From: Rhinopomastus cyanomelas
Lineage: Eukaryota; Chordata; Aves; Bucerotiformes; Rhinopomastidae
Direction: 5' to 3'
DNA: 64,000 nt
Assembly (NCBI GenBank): GCA_013400115.1
Contig: VXBP01002533.1
Coordinates: 248,001-312,000 of the forward strand
The notes under the pieces are model-generated. The model ran no database searches, was not told the origin of the DNA, and was given only the letters and a program-made list of their open reading frames with translations. This document shows positions 11,716 through 24,820 of the stretch, piece after piece. Position 1 is the stretch's first letter. Each line of letters opens with the position of its first letter. The position numbers and the translations under genes are program-made.

Positions 11716-11788
11716 AGAGGATTGGACTAGATGATCTTTCGAGGTCTCTTCCAATCCGTAATGATTCTATGATTCTATGATTCTGTGA
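11716..11788 (+). mobile_element. CR1 terminal fragment (about 73 bp)
   Basis: Contains only the last part of a plus-strand CR1: AGGATTGGACTAGATGATC, the TTCCAATCC segment, and three tail units of ATTCTATG/ATTCTGTG type. Everything upstream, including the 3' hairpin, is missing. Confidence 0.92.
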
Positions 11789-13566
11789 CTACTTGTAGAA
11801 TCGGACTCCTAAATTACTGCAATGTTGTTACCTAAGCAGGGTGGGTATAGAGATTCTAAAATTCAAAGAAAATCACTTTAGAATCTTCCTTTTCTTTCAT
11901 TTTGCTGGCCAGACTCAGAAAGCTGGAAGATCTTTGTTCAAGTCCATTATTGAGGTAGATTATAATCTCCCAGGTCTGTGTGTGAATAGGTGCAGGTATT
12001 ATGGAATTACTGGAAGGTCATTTGGTAGATGTTTACAGCAGATCAGGTTTTTATAGCAATGGTGAGAAGTGAAGGGAACACTGCTGCACTATTTATGCTG
12101 CTATCAGGTTTCACTGACTGCCCCGTATTGTGCTGCAGGTACAGTAGTTTTCACTTTCAGAACTGGGAATAATTCCAGAGGAATGCATCTGGATAACATT
12201 TGCCTGTTACCCTCCCCAGAAAAGAATTAGTCACCAAGGGCCCTATTCATAAAAACTAATTCAGGCCATTTCCACATGAATATCACGTCTTTATGTGGAA
12301 AAAGTGTGGAGCATGCTCGCTCTTTCTTTCTACATAAAGAATCCTTTTCTGTGATTAATGGAGCTGTTTCCCCCTGTCTGTAAATGGACACCTCCATGCT
12401 TTGTTAAAGAGAAGACTGAAGCCCAGAGCAGAAGCGAGATGGATAAGAAACTCCTAGATTTAAATAGTAGATATGAATGACTTTGGAAAATGTTTATGGT
12501 ATAAATTATTTGGCTGCTAGAGTAGATGAATGCTTAAAAATGTAGGGGAAAAGGGATCAGGCCTCACTGAACACAGACTTTTACCAACTTGCCTAACATT
12601 TTTCTTGAATTTTATAGTTTCCTATTAACTCTTCAGCGCTAAGCAAGTCAAAGCTTCTGCTTTGTGCGGCACTTGGCAAATTCCTGCTCCGAGCAGCAAT
12701 GAGTTAATCATGGTGATGTGATCGCTTCAATCAGCCCACAAGGCTGATAAATTGGATTGATTGGAATCACATCATTAGCATGTGAATTTTGGTGGAATTT
12801 TAATTGCCACCGGGGTGCACAAGATTTATGGCAGAGGCAGCTTGTGATTTTCTTTTGGTTGAAAGCTCATTTTCATGTCCTATAACACAGACTACACTTT
12901 GACTACTGTTTAATTTGTGCTGTGATAAAGGGGTTTAGCATACTGTGAGTGCAGATCATTGCATTTTGTGTGAAGTACAGTACATAACGAAAATATTGTC
13001 TTTTACTACAATCACTCCAGGAAAAAGTAGGGTTTTATTGAAGACATTTAATGGAGTTACAACTACAGCTGCAGAACACAGCTCGAATGAGGCTCACAAG
13101 ACAGCGAATATCGCTGGCTTTTGATGGATACAGTCCCAGGCTTGGTTTTACTGAGAAGATATTGAAACAAATGTGCATAGAAGTCTTCTAGATGTTTATG
13201 ACATCCCCAATGACAATGAAATACAATGTACTAAATGCATTAAGTAAAAAAAGAACCCGGTTAGTGGTTCAGACTGTGTGAGCCTACTGATTTAATGCTT
13301 CTACTGAATATGACAGGGAGGAAAAACAGACTATTAGGGCTAACTTGATCCATATGATCAACTTTGATGCCACTAGATAGAAGTAATGAGATAATGTAAC
13401 CCATCTGAAATGCTAAGAAACTAAATGACTCCTGACATAAAACCCGAGCCTTCAACTTGTTGCGCAGCAATGTGCACCCCTTGCCTGTCAATAAGAAGCG
13501 TCCGTCAAATTGTGAACACCCTCCAGATTTGTCATAAAGTATAACAAAATTAATGATGAAATGTCC
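11789..13566. other. Unique DNA with a candidate regulatory block (12600-12870)
   Basis: No gene is recognised. At 12600-12870 there is an AT-rich block with TAATTG (12801-12806), a TTGATTGG PBX-like site near 12757, and a nested palindrome at 12714-12774. The palindrome has 9-bp outer arms TGATGTGAT/ATCACATCA and a 7-bp inner stem around 12730-12748. This is the kind of sequence found in developmental enhancers, but function is inferred only from motif texture. Confidence 0.3.
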
Positions 13567-13618
13567 TGATCTTTCGAGGTCCCTTCCAATCCCTAGTGAT
13601 TCTATGATTCTATGATTC
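13567..13618 (+). mobile_element. CR1 terminal fragment (about 52 bp)
   Basis: The shortest clear CR1 copy in the window. It starts at the GATCTTTCGAGGTCCC motif, continues with TTCCAATCCCTAGTG and ends with two and a half ATTCTATG tail units. Plus strand. Confidence 0.9.
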
Positions 13619-14019
13619 CTTGCAGCTAGAGACAGCTAGAGTGGCACCAACATCTTCTCCACTGGCATTTCCCTGTGAGGCTGACTCTTCGTGTAACAAA
13701 GTGCACAAAGACACTAATAATCACTGCAGATTTCTCTTCGTGTACTGGTTTTCCCATTATTCCCCCCAAATTTCCCAGTACTACATCCTCAGATGATTTG
13801 TCAGTCAATTTGAGGTTTGAATGCACCACAAAAAATGTAGAACTGCAAGATCCTGAGAACTGAAATTCCTGAGCCATTCAATCCACTAGGAGGAAGATCA
13901 GAGCTTCCACAGGCCAAAACCTACAGAATGAAGGAAAGTAGGGCAGCCATGGTTTGGTTTTTCTTTCTCTGACGAACAGTAAGCAGTTGACTTGACTCAA
14001 GATTTCATGTTAGCAGGTA
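13619..14019. other. Unique spacer between two CR1 elements
   Basis: About 400 bp without a recognised feature. Frames are open on both strands around 13626-13877 but show no domain and no codon pattern that favours either strand. Confidence 0.4.
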
Positions 14020-15710
14020 GAAAGCCAAGAGTGGGCCCACTGCTGAGTGACGTGGGAGCCCTGGTAACAGAGGATACAGGGAAAGCAGTTGCTGAATACC
14101 TTCTTTGCTACAGCCTTTGCTCCCAAGTTGAGCCTTTGTGAACTCCAGACCCTGGATGTAAGAGAAGAAGCCTCGAGGAGGGAAGACTCTCCAGTAGTCA
14201 ATGAAGAGAAGAGATATGCAAGTGGAGTATACACAGTCCATGGACCCCCATGGGACACACCCAAGAGTGTTGAGAGATGGTCTCACCCAAAGACCATGGC
14301 AAACAGGAGAGGTGCCTGAGGACTGGAGGAAAGCCAGTGTCACTCCAGTCTTCAAAAAGGACAAGGAGGAAGATCCAGGAAATTACAGACCAGTCAGCCC
14401 CATCTCCATCCAGTGATGGAGTGGCCCAATTTGGAAGTAATTTCTAAGCACATGGAAGAAGGTTATCGGGAAGAGTCAGTATGGATCTATCATGGGGAAA
14501 TAATGTTTAACTAATCTGATAGCCTTCTGTGATGTTGTGACTGAATGGGTAGGTGCAGGGAGACCAGTGGTGTAGTCTACCTTGACCTTAGCAAGGTTTT
14601 TGACTCAGTGTCCCTTAAGATCCTCATGAGCAAACTCAGGGGATAGAAGAATGGATGGTGAGATGGATTAAGAACCGGCTACACAACAGAGCCCAAAGAG
14701 TGGTGACCAATGGTGCAGAGTCCAGCTGGAGACCTGTAACCTGTATCTGACCCCAGGGATCAATGCTGGGTCTAGTCCTGTTCAACATCTCTATCAATGA
14801 CCTTGATCCTGGGACAGTGCATTCTCAGCAAGTTTGCTGATGACACAAATCTGGGAGGGCTGGCTGATTCACCTGAGGGCTATGCAGCCAGTCAGCAAGA
14901 TTTGTACAGCCTGGAGAGATGGGTAAGTAGGAACCTAATGAGGTTCAATCAGAGCAAGTGCAGAGTCCTGCTCCTGGGAAGGACCAACAAAATGTGCAAG
15001 TACAGGTTAGGAGGTGATTGGCTGGAGAGCAGCGCTGTGAAGAAGGACCTTGGAGTCTTGGAGGACAGCAAGTTCTCCATGGGACAGCAGTGTGCCCTTG
15101 TGGCCAAGAAGGCTAATGGTATCCTGGGGTGCTTTAAGAAGAGTGTGTCCAGTAGATCAAGGGAGTTTCTCCTCCCCTTCTACTTTGCCCTAAGGAGACC
15201 TTACTCAGAGTATTGCATCCAGTTTTGGCTTCTCCAGTTCAAGAGGGAGAGATTTCTGCTTGAGAGAGTCCAGTGGAGGCTATGAGGATGATTAAGGGAC
15301 AGGAACACCTGCCTTATGAGGGAAAGCTAAGAGATCTGGGGCTTTTTAGTCTGGACAGGTTAGAACTGAGAGAGTATCTAATTAGTGTCTATAAACACAT
15401 AAGAGCTGAGCTTCAAGAAGACAGAGACAACCTCTTTCCACTTGTACCTTGTGATAGGACAGGGGGCAATGGATTCAAGCTCAAGCACAGGAAGTTCCAC
15501 CTGTACATGAAGAATTTTACTGTAAGGGTTGTATCAGAATATCAGAAGGAACGTCTTCCCAGTGAGGGTGCCAAAGCACTGGGACAGGCTCCCCAGAGAC
15601 ATTGGGAGTCTCCTTCTCCGGAGGCTTTCAAGACCCGTCTGGATGCATTTCTGAGTGATCTGCCCTAGTTTTGGTCCTGCTCTGGCAAGGGGGTTGGATT
15701 CTGTGATTTA
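14020..15710 (+). mobile_element. Degenerate CR1 LINE with reverse-transcriptase remnants
   Basis: The longest CR1 in the window, on the plus strand. Readable blocks in order are: the pre-RT region from about 14030; VTPVFKKDKEEDPGNYRPV near 14340-14400 (RT motif 1); DLSKVFDSVSLKIL near 14580-14630, with the first catalytic Asp; SKFADDTNLGG at 14827-14859, where FADD (14833-14844) is the second catalytic motif; and the C-terminal domain, split over frames at 14797-15285 and 15273-15668 and ending in FLSDLP. Several frameshifts and stops separate the blocks, so it is dead. The 3' UTR breaks off after GGGGGTTGGATT, with no hairpin-to-tail segment. It belongs to a different, older subfamily than the short copies around it. 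Confidence 0.95.
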
Positions 15711-16004
15711 GTGTCAGATGTTACCATTAAGCACCATAATTTGGAAATAGAGTCAATTATCACTGTTCTGCTAGAAGAATGGTCCTCTGAACCTTCATTT
15801 CTGAGTGCACAGAGGCTCCATACTGGAGGGCATGTTTAGAGATCATTTTGTAATGGTATAAAAACATCAGAAACCCAGAAATAAATGGAGCATTCTTGGG
15901 CAAATTAGATTAGCTTGAGCTCTTTCCACATGTGATTGGACATGATCTAATTGGCCTGTGGCGGTAAGTAAGTTATATCGAGTGTTTGAATATAATGCAT
16001 GTAC
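15711..16004. other. Unique spacer
   Basis: About 290 bp of AT-rich DNA between two same-strand CR1 elements. Nothing is recognised in it. Confidence 0.4.
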
Positions 16005-16556
16005 GTTTTCTCCCCCTCTGCTCTGCACTGGAGAGACCACAGCTGGAGTATTGTGTCCAGTTCTGGGCCCCTCAGTTCAAGAAGGACACGGAGCTGCTGG
16101 AGGGTGTCCAATGTAGAGCAACATGGATGATGAGGGAAGTGGAGCACCTCCCTTATGAGGAGAGGCTGAGGGAGCTGGGGCTCTTTAGCTTGGAGAAGAC
16201 TGAGGGGTGATCTCATTGATGTCTATAAATATGTGAAAGGTAGGTGTCAGAAGGATGCAGCCAGGCTCTTCTAAATGTCATCTACTGCTAAGATGAGTGG
16301 CAATGGGTGTGAGCTGGAACATAAGAGGTTCCATGTAATTATGAGAAGGAACTTCTTCATGATGAGGGTGCCAAAGCACTGGAGCAGGCTGCCTGGGGGA
16401 GTTGTGGAGTCTCCTTCACTGGAGAAGTTAAAGACCCGCCTGGATGTGTTCCTGTGTGACTTGGTCTAGGTGATCCTGCTGTGTCAGGAGGATTGGACTA
16501 GATGATCTTTCGAGGTCCCTTCCAATCCCTAATCATGATTCCATGAGTCTATTCTA
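16005..16556 (+). mobile_element. CR1 LINE fragment: ORF2 C-terminus, 3' UTR and tail
   Basis: Plus-strand CR1 of the dominant subfamily. ORF2 C-terminal blocks are readable at 16005-16210 (LEYCVQFWAPQFKKD, LPYEERLRELGLFSLEK), then a frameshift, then 16275-16469 (GNGCELEHKRFHV, VPKHWSRLPGG, ending LCDLV). The 3' UTR and a mutated tail complete it. The sequence at 16411-16430 (CTCCTTCACTGGAGAAGTTA) is the forward counterpart of the inverted piece found in the chimeric CR1s at 44507 and 63283. Confidence 0.94.
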
Positions 16557-17047
16557 TGTTTACAATATCAAATGCATTAGAAGCATTTTTATTGTTAGTC
16601 TCTCTCTTAACATGCTACCTGTTAGCATGAAGTTCGTACTTCTTGGCCTTGGCAAAATGGAATATTGCTTCATACCAGAGTAAATTATTTTTCTCTGTTT
16701 GTAATTTTACTTCTTCTTGAGTCTGAATAATGACAGAATATTGTTGAGAACTAGTAGCTGTACGGTGCTGCACTGCTATAGAGCAGTTTTCTTAGCACAC
16801 TTCAGAAGGTTGTAACTGTAAAACATTTGCTACCACTGTCACAAGAGCTATATATTATAAACAGACTCATCGTCTAAGTTCAGGGCTTGTTCACATTGAC
16901 AGACATCAGTGGATATGAAAACAATGTCCTTCCACAGCAACGAAGATACTCTTCAGAAGAGCATGAGCATGTTGGTAAACTGAGGCACAAGAAGTTGCAG
17001 AGGTCTGAGGCAGCCTTACACCGGCGGCACAGCTTTGTATAGAACAC
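16557..17047. other. Unique spacer
   Basis: About 490 bp between opposite-strand CR1 fragments. It is AT-rich with no recognised feature. Confidence 0.4.
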
Positions 17048-17348
17048 AGAGTCATAGAATCATTCAGGTTGGAAAAGACTCTTGGGATCATTGAGCCCAA
17101 CAATCAACCCTATTCTACAAGTTCACCCCTAAACCAATTCTCCCAACACTGTATCAAAGCCACTTTTATAGTTATCTTGGGATGGGGACTCAACCCTTCC
17201 AGTGCCTGACCACTCTCTCCGGGAAGAAATTCTTCCTGATGTCCAGTCTAACCCTCCCTTGTTGGAGCTTGAAACCATTCCCTCTGGTTCTGTCACTAAT
17301 TACCGGTGAGAAGAAAGCAGCACCAACACCTCTACAGTGTCCTTTAAG
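17048..17348 (-). mobile_element. CR1 LINE fragment (3' end, minus strand)
   Basis: Same subfamily as 1618-2135. From 17048 it has the tail, then 'tcttgggatcattgagccc', the UTR, and then the inverted end of ORF2 with DRTRGNGFKLQQGRVRLDIRK and ERVVRHWKG. A short deletion removed part of the ORF2 end near 17165-17200. It is truncated at about 17348. Confidence 0.92.
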
Positions 17349-17420
17349 GCAGTAGAGTCCAACCATTAACATAACTCTAGTGTAGAGAGCCTAAGGATAG
17401 CCACAGCACATCAGATCATG
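17349..17420 (-). mobile_element. Possible second CR1 tail remnant
   Basis: Directly after the previous copy, the text 'gagtccaaccattaacata' followed by a diverged stretch resembles the 3' UTR of another minus-strand CR1 subfamily (compare 63150-63200). The boundary is vague and the match is short. Confidence 0.5.
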
Positions 17421-19902
17421 ACCCCACCAATTTCTCTGGAGTTTCTCCTGGGCCTCAGTGAGGTTGGGATGTCCTTCTGCACTTTGCTGTGTTTGTGAAG
17501 ACATCAGTTATACCCACTGGGATTGTTTTCAGCACAGAAAATAATGGCTTCTAATAAACCCACTTTATTATAAACCTGCAAACCAGTTCACCTACCACCT
17601 TCTGTCACATTGTTTTGATGCCTGTGAACTCAGAAAGCTTCACAAAATAAATGGGAGGATGACAAGTGAGAAGGCCAGGGGCAGCACCAGACACACAGAG
17701 TATCAGTTTGATTTGTCATACCTTGCTTTTGGCCAATAAATTGAATTTTTTATATAAATGAAGGAAAATACGACATCTTATTGACTTGGATAGATAATAG
17801 TAGTTTGGGGGCTTTTTTCTTGAGAAGAAACTAACAAAAATGATCTCATGTTCAGCTTCTCCAGCCATTCTGTATGCCCTTAAACCTCATTCATCTCCAC
17901 TGTCTGCTTCTCATAAACAATCAACTGTGACTCCAACCAAGTTACAACAGGGATTAATTTGGTTGTTGGTTGTAGGGGCCTTTCTCTGCCAGTGATTTCA
18001 ACCCTTGAAACAGTTTTCTAGGTGTTTTGGAAGTCTCAGATTCATCATGACAGCCTGGCCTGATACAGACAAGAAGCAAAGAACAAAGCTCTGTTCTGCA
18101 GAGGTGCCACATCATGGATCCCCTCATCCTGACAGAGAAGGTTTAGTCTCTTTTGGCCCAAGACTAGCCACTGGGACTGGGCAGGGAAGTAAGAGGTTTG
18201 CAATTTGCATCTGCTTCAGAGTAGGACTTGCACATCTCTGATGCCATCTGCATATTCAGGTTCAAGTTCTCTCCAGACAGCGGAATGAAGTAAGGAGACC
18301 CAATTTATTCCTTCCTCATTCCAAGCCCCTTCTTGAACAAGTCTCTGCCCAGACGTTCTTTAACTTTTAGCTGTTCCTCAGGGTTCCTGCTACAAGTGTC
18401 TGTTAGGTTTCCTGTTGAGTGCTCTGCTCTGCACTTTTTAAATCCCATCTCTCACAGCTCCACCAGCACCTTCTTATTAAATTGGGAAAATCCTTTCACA
18501 CAGGGCTCAGTCCCTTAGCCAGTTTGCACGTAGCCAGTTCAGGCTGATAATTTCTGTTGCTTGTAGGACTGCGAAACTTTGTTGGTCTGTTTGGTGATGG
18601 ACAATGCATACAATTGTGTGTCCTGGCTTCAACAGTTTGTTCTAGCCTGGATGCTGTTTCATTAGTCTGAATCACAGCTGTCTATATTTGATCACTGAAC
18701 TCAAAGGAACATTGACTTCTTTGGGGTATGATTTTATCATCACCTGCAATCCGAGGTGATATCCATAGGTTCTGTAGGAATACAGCTGAGGTTCTTTATA
18801 CAGTAGTGTCCCTTACGATTGTCACCGGAGATCTTCTGTGAAAATTTTCTTCCTCATCTCCATGAAGTCCAGTTCGGATTGCTCTAGAACAACAAAAAGA
18901 ACCCCTGCCAGACCTTAGTGTTTCCATACAGTTTCTCCTTTGCACACATTGTACATCCTCATTTATATTCTCACACAAACGAGAGTCGGGCCCTAAATTT
19001 CTAATGGGATTTGACATTGAAAGAACACTTTGAATCAAAGATCTAAATTGGATACTTTTGGATTCAATTCCACATTAAATGGGAAATAGCTTTGTCTCTC
19101 AGTATAAATCTGTAACGGTATCTGGCCTCGCTGACATTTACAGGACTGCTGCTCTCTATTCTCACTATGAAAGGAGCAGTCTCTCTGTTAAAGCACCATC
19201 AAACTGTAGCTCTTCTGGCAGCTCTCTACAGTCACATTTCTTTGCATCCGCTTCCTTTCTCATTATTTTGAAGTGGAAATCCCATGGCTGTAAACTTGAA
19301 AACACATTTTATCAAGTCAAATCATGACTGTACTTACTGGGTTTTTCTAGCTATGGTGTCTCTGCATCTAATTTAAACTTCATGTCTCACTTTCAGCTCG
19401 ATCCAAAATTTTCTCACCAGAAAGGCAGGCAGGAAGCTAGCAAGCATTGCCTTCTTTATTTTCATTTCAGAAAGTAAATGCTTCAGGAAAAAAAAATCAA
19501 ATTCAAATGCCTGCTTCCCTCTTGCAGCATGAAGTGCAGAAAATTTTAGCATCGAGCATGTAGTGTGATGCCCAGATCTAGACTGTCTGATTTGAGTCTA
19601 CAGAGGCTCCGGGTGGTCATTCAAAACACCCGAATGGGGAATGTCTGTTGACTACACCATGAATGATGAAGGACTCAGGAACACAGGGACTACCACACAT
19701 CACAGCCGAACACATCACCAGCCCATTTATCCAATTTCCTCCTTCCAGCAGTAACAGTATCAGATCCTTCAACCCATTCACAGACAAACACATGCCACCC
19801 CGAACTAAATCATTACTTAGGTGTCAAAGAGCATTTCTTAATTAATCCTCAAAGCGTGAGTGAGGGTTTGGGTAACATTGTTGTTTTAAATCTTGGCTGG
19901 AG
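17421..19902. other. Unique non-coding DNA
   Basis: About 2.5 kb with no repeat or gene recognised. The frames present (for example 18005-18241, 19079-19327) are short and have no domain. Confidence 0.5.
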
Positions 19903-19999
19903 TATCATAGAATCATGGAATCATTAGGGATTGGAAGGGACCTCAAAAGACCATCTAGTCCAATCCCCCTGCCACAGCAGGATCACCTAGACCAAGTCA
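19903..19999 (-). mobile_element. CR1 3' end, dominant subfamily
   Basis: Minus-strand tail (TCATAGAATCATGGAATCATT), then the TTGGAAGGGACCTC segment and the CTGCCACAGCAGG hairpin. It is truncated inside GACCAAGTCA. It abuts a second minus-strand CR1 of another subfamily. Confidence 0.94.
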
Positions 20000-20145
20000 T
20001 AGTCAGTCAGGGTTAGAAGGGACCACAGGATCATCCAGTTCCAACCCCCCTGGCATGGGCAGGGACACCCCACCCTAGATCAGGCTGGCCGGAGCCTCAT
20101 CCAGCTGTGTACTCCTGTGAAGGCTGTTCCATGCTCAGCCTTACA
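20000..20145 (-). mobile_element. CR1 3' end, second subfamily
   Basis: Starts with 'tcagtcagggttagaaggg', then GGATCATCCAGTTCCAACCC, GGGACACCCCACCCTAGATC and GGCTGGCCGGAGCCTCATCC. The same 3' UTR type is seen at 63303-63420. Upstream ORF2 sequence is missing. Confidence 0.9.
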
Positions 20146-23100
20146 TGGGTGTTAGCAAGCCTTGCTAAAAAATATGCCACAGTGAGTTCAAAGGGACAAT
20201 TGTATATTCAGTGAAAAGAATTTAATTTTATTAATGTTAAACTCACTGCATTTCAAATTCTGTGTACAACTTGTTCAGGCTCCTTTCTGGACCATCAGTC
20301 TCTGTCAGTCCGTGAAGGATGAAATTCTTATCTCTGTGAAAGCTGGAGAGCAGGTAAGTACAGGGCTGTTTCATAATCAGGTCACAAAGAACCTGTACTT
20401 TGTTTGTGGGTTTGTTTTTATTTTTTCTGAAGGGGTTTGCTCTTTTCAAAAGAAATTATTCTAGTGCTGTCAAGGCAGAACCACTTTTTCAAATAGGTTT
20501 TTTTCCCTTCCAACTATTGGAGAATGTGAGGATTCAGCAATACTTCTTTTTCTTCCAGCTTTCTCTGTTGTTCATCCTGTGGCCGTTGTTTATGAATGAA
20601 GAACAGTTATAAAATGAGGTTGGTAAAGCCTCATCTAAAATCATTATCAGCAACTGCTTCCTGGGTTTGGCAGTACAATAGATGAATAGGGTATTCTGCA
20701 CTTGAATGCTGCTCGTCTTATATAACGAAGAAGCTTTCACCAAAGTGCCAGAACCTCTCTTCTACATATTAGTCAGTCTTAAGATGTATCAAAGTTTAAA
20801 ATAACTTATTCAACAGACACATTACTCACTCCAGTTTGTTTAAAGCAAGTGTGCATTCAATGTAAAATGTAACTTCTGTGGAGCTGTTCTTACCCTGAGC
20901 CCCGCAAGAGGTTTTAAAAGGTTGATTTAGGATTAAAAATGAATTTGAGTTCCCTGGGCTAAATTCTGAACTTGTGCTTCGCCAGTGTCATGAGTTACCT
21001 GGCAAAGTACAGAGCGTCTCTGGGTTATGTCAGTGTAAGCAGGTCTGCAAATGTGGGACCCGAGTTACTGTGACAATAAGTTCTTTCTACCCTGCAAATA
21101 TTTATGTACACTTTCTGCTGTCTTTGGCGCGTACTTTCTAGGCTTGTTCCAAGGCAAAATGTAAGAACTTCTCTGGGAAAACACAGATTCTGAGGTAAAT
21201 ATAAAAGTGAACTTCTCTACTCAAAGATTTGCATTCAGAAGCATCATCAGTCTGACAGCAGAACAAGTTTCTATCAGCAAAAATGAAAACGCTTTGCCAA
21301 GGCAAACCAGTGAGAGACTTTAAATAGTGCAAAGCTTCCACTGACATTCAGCAGCAATTAGCTGCTTTGGCCCAGGACTGTCGGGCGTTTGTGTAACTTT
21401 ATTTTCATTCTCGTTCCGTGTAAGAAACAGTAAGTGAATCTGTTTGGTTTCACTCACTTTACTACTGCGTCTGCATTCTATTAATGGCAAAACCAAATGG
21501 TTTTGTTTTCCTTTTTGATGGACTGTATTTATTTTTCTTCCTCTCACAACACCCACTGTTTCACCAAATGTGGTGTTTCTCCTTTGTTTACTCAGAGGAG
21601 CAAAATTTCATTGATCTAGCATATACCATCAGTCAAAAAAAGTTTGTGGCATGTTTTCAGGGCTGCCTTGATAAAACTCGCTCTGTAAATATCAAGCGAT
21701 TCTTCAACAAGCACTTAATTACATTATTTTCCAAAGTGTGCATACAAATCAGAATGAGACTCTCTAAGACATGATACAATGAAAGCAAAAGACATCCTTT
21801 AGAATTATCACCATGGGTCTGGATGTCTCTGCTGTGGTCTATCAGAAAGATCAGTCATGGGTTTTAATGCGTCTCTTTTTAATCCTTGAAGAAAGAACTG
21901 GAGTGGATTTGAGCTCCTTGTGCTGTTATCATTTTGTTTATAGTAACAGAAGTGGGTCAGGGATATAATCAAAAACAAAGTATTTTAGGTGCAATGAATT
22001 TGTGAACCGAGTGAACAGTACTCAAGGAGAAGAAGACAACAATAAGGCAGAGTAGGAACCAGCTATTGTTGTAGGAGAGCGCGCAGGGTAATGACCTGTA
22101 GCTGTTGTACGTGTTGCCTTATATTTTGACATCTCTTTGCAAAAAGGCCTAGAATTGCAGGTCACAGGGAAAAGCCTCAAGATTTTAGAAAAGCTTTGCA
22201 TTCTTGAGCAGGGATCCGAGTGCTGTATCATCGATCAATTCATCTAACAAACACTATGGTATTTCTGTCACCAGTTAACAACGGGATTAAGCACAATAGC
22301 CTGGATGGGACTTTAGCTCAAGAGGACCATAAATCATAAGTCTGGCAAAGTGGGAAGGGGAATGATTCCTCCCCAAAAACTCTGATTTTCAGTCATTTCA
22401 CCAGTATCTGGCCCTCTGCTAAAGACATAGTACTGGGCTGGATGGACCTTTGATCTTGTGCTCTGTGAGCTCTCATAGCCTTTCATGCTCATCCTACGAA
22501 CGCTCAGCTTCAAATACAGCCTGTTGTCACCGTGTCCGGATTCCTCATCTACCGCTCTCACTTTTCCTGACGTTCCCCCACATGTAGGCAGCCTTAGCAA
22601 AGAATATCACCTCGCATGGGTTTTATCTAATCCTGTTTCCTGTGGGAGCTGGATGTGAATGGGGAATGGCATTTGATAATCTCTGACTCCATTGTAAATT
22701 AAATTTAAATTAAAAGCAGCTGTTTCTTTTCAAGTGAAAGACACATCTGCATTAAATATAATACAACTTCATCTGGCTTGGGCTGTCAACACTCCAGGAA
22801 CTCCAGTAAGTGTGAGACAGAAGATTCATATGGTTTTGGTCTTGTCACTGATTGTCATCCGTTTCCTAGAGCTTTTGAATTCTTTTCAGAAAGGTGGGCA
22901 GGAATTGATCTGAGGTATTTTTAAATAGCTAAAGAATGACTTTTCTCCCTCGCCCTTACAACCTACGCAGCCTGGTGGGTTTGGATAGCCCAGCACTAAG
23001 GTTATCAATACATAAGCAGTGCTTGCCTTTGATGGTGGTGTCTCATGAGCGCTGTATGAACCATCAACAAAGGAGGCAGTTGGGAACTGGTCAGACCCAA

Positions 23101-24764
23101 ACTCGCAGCCACTCCTGGGAAAGACCTTTTCTGGAAGTTGGCACGTGGGCACTGCAGCTGTGAAAGCTCAGCATATGTGTGGCTACAGGTGTTGGCTTCC
23201 GTTTTTTTCTCCACATGTATTAGTCGGAAACTGGGTTTTGGTGCCAGGGACAAAGAAAGCTTGTGCCAAGCTGCTACAGGAAAAAAAAAACCCAACAGAA
23301 AAAAAGAACCCTGCTTGGGGCACAATAAAATCTGTATTGCTTGTATGACAGTTATACGGTGTTCTGGAGAATTCTGTTTGTGAGTAATAATGGGGGTTCT
23401 GGCAATGCTGGTGGTAACACTCAATGGAGAGTCAAACAAAGGGCATTTTGTTTTACATTCATATCTTTGGTAGCCAGGCATTTTGGAATCCTCTAATCAC
23501 AGTGTTTTCCCTTACTAATTTCAATTAGGTTCTTCTTCTAGTCCTGCACATTTGTTTTGCATGGTTTAAGCAAGATTATCTATCAGAGTTTTAAATTAAA
23601 TGCTCATGTAAATGTGATTGATTACATGGGCAAAACTTTCCCCATCTTCTGAGGGGAGAAACAAGGAAAGGAAGGGAGATTATATGGAAAAAATTGTGGA
23701 GAGGAAATCTGTCTACAAGGAATTTTTGTGAGAATGTCTTATCTGAGGTGGAGGCAAGGATGACCTCCTATCCCTACAATGTACTGGTAAAGTGGTGTGA
23801 GCCACAAAGCCAGGAGATGGAAAAAATGGATGTCTTTTAAAAACAGAATTAGAACTTTTGGTTGAATCAAACATCTCTTCTTCTTCTTCTGAGACTTACT
23901 CCAAAATTTTGAAAGCTGACCTTGAAATCCTTTAAGTATTGAATAAATTCTCTGTGCTATGGAAACGGTGTCATTTCTCCTGAACCCCTTTGGTTATGAG
24001 CAGAAAAGGCAGAAGGACTGAAAGACAGACGTGGTCTAAATGTCTGAAAAGCACAGAGAGAGCAGGATCAGGGGAGATGATGCTCTGGAGAAGGGAGAGA
24101 TCCATTGCCCAGCCAATCTCCAGCACGACAGAGCTGGGATGCTGATGTCTGCTCAGATGCTCATCTAGTTATGCTCCTTTCCTGGTATCCTGAGAAGAAA
24201 TATCGCATTGGAAGACACAATATTATCCTCCCCGGTAAAATTAGAGCCTGTTTCTCATTCCTTCCTATTTGTTCATTTGGTGTTTTAAAGTGAGATCCTA
24301 GGAACAATCACAAACATCTTGTCAGAGTCACATGTCATGTGTAAGAGATGGATTGACAGGGAGTATGGTCTACAGAGGATTGGGTGGAACATGGGTTCCT
24401 CTGCAGACATTTATCTTTTCTTCAAGGAAACAGGAAATGCAAACTGTGGAAAGTGGAGCACATTTCCAAGTCAGTCTTCCATTCTGTGTAGGTTAAAAGC
24501 AGCTTGATTCCATTCATCGTGTGTCACAGTGAACCTCTCCTGCTGATGTGAGAAACCAGCAGTGTCTAGAGAATTCAGTCTCCTATAATTCTTCAGAGCT
24601 TTTATTGGGCTTTAAAACGACATGTTACACCAACAGTTTTTCTTGGCTGGTCAATGAAAACAAAGTTTTCAGTATGTCCCTCTTGCATCCTTTCAGCATT
24701 CCTCTCCCACAGCGTAGGACTAGAGCACTGTCAGCCATTGCACAGGAGGGCCAGCGCTTTCATA
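20146..24764. other. Unique non-coding DNA
   Basis: About 4.6 kb without CR1 or a recognised gene. A short (TCT)5 run lies at 23876-23890 and an A10 run near 23281. The longest frame (minus, 23005-23481, 158 codons) lacks any domain. Frames of that length are expected by chance in 64 kb. Confidence 0.5.
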
Positions 24765-24820
24765 TAGAGAAATGATCTTCTGAGGTTCCTTCCAATCCCT
24801 GATGTTCTGTGATTGTGTGA
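24765..24820 (+). mobile_element. CR1 terminal fragment (about 55 bp)
   Basis: Plus strand: AATGATCTTCTGAGGTTCC, TTCCAATCCCTGATG and two tail units (TTCTGTGATTGTGTGA). Only the extreme 3' end remains. Confidence 0.88.

Noticed and set aside
14020..15710. Host gene encoding a reverse-transcriptase-like protein
   Set aside because: Frameshifts, stops and a CR1-type 3' end show it to be a dead CR1 element, not a domesticated gene.
23005..23481. 158-codon minus frame
   Set aside because: It shows no domain and is low in structured composition. A few frames of this length are expected by chance in 64 kb.
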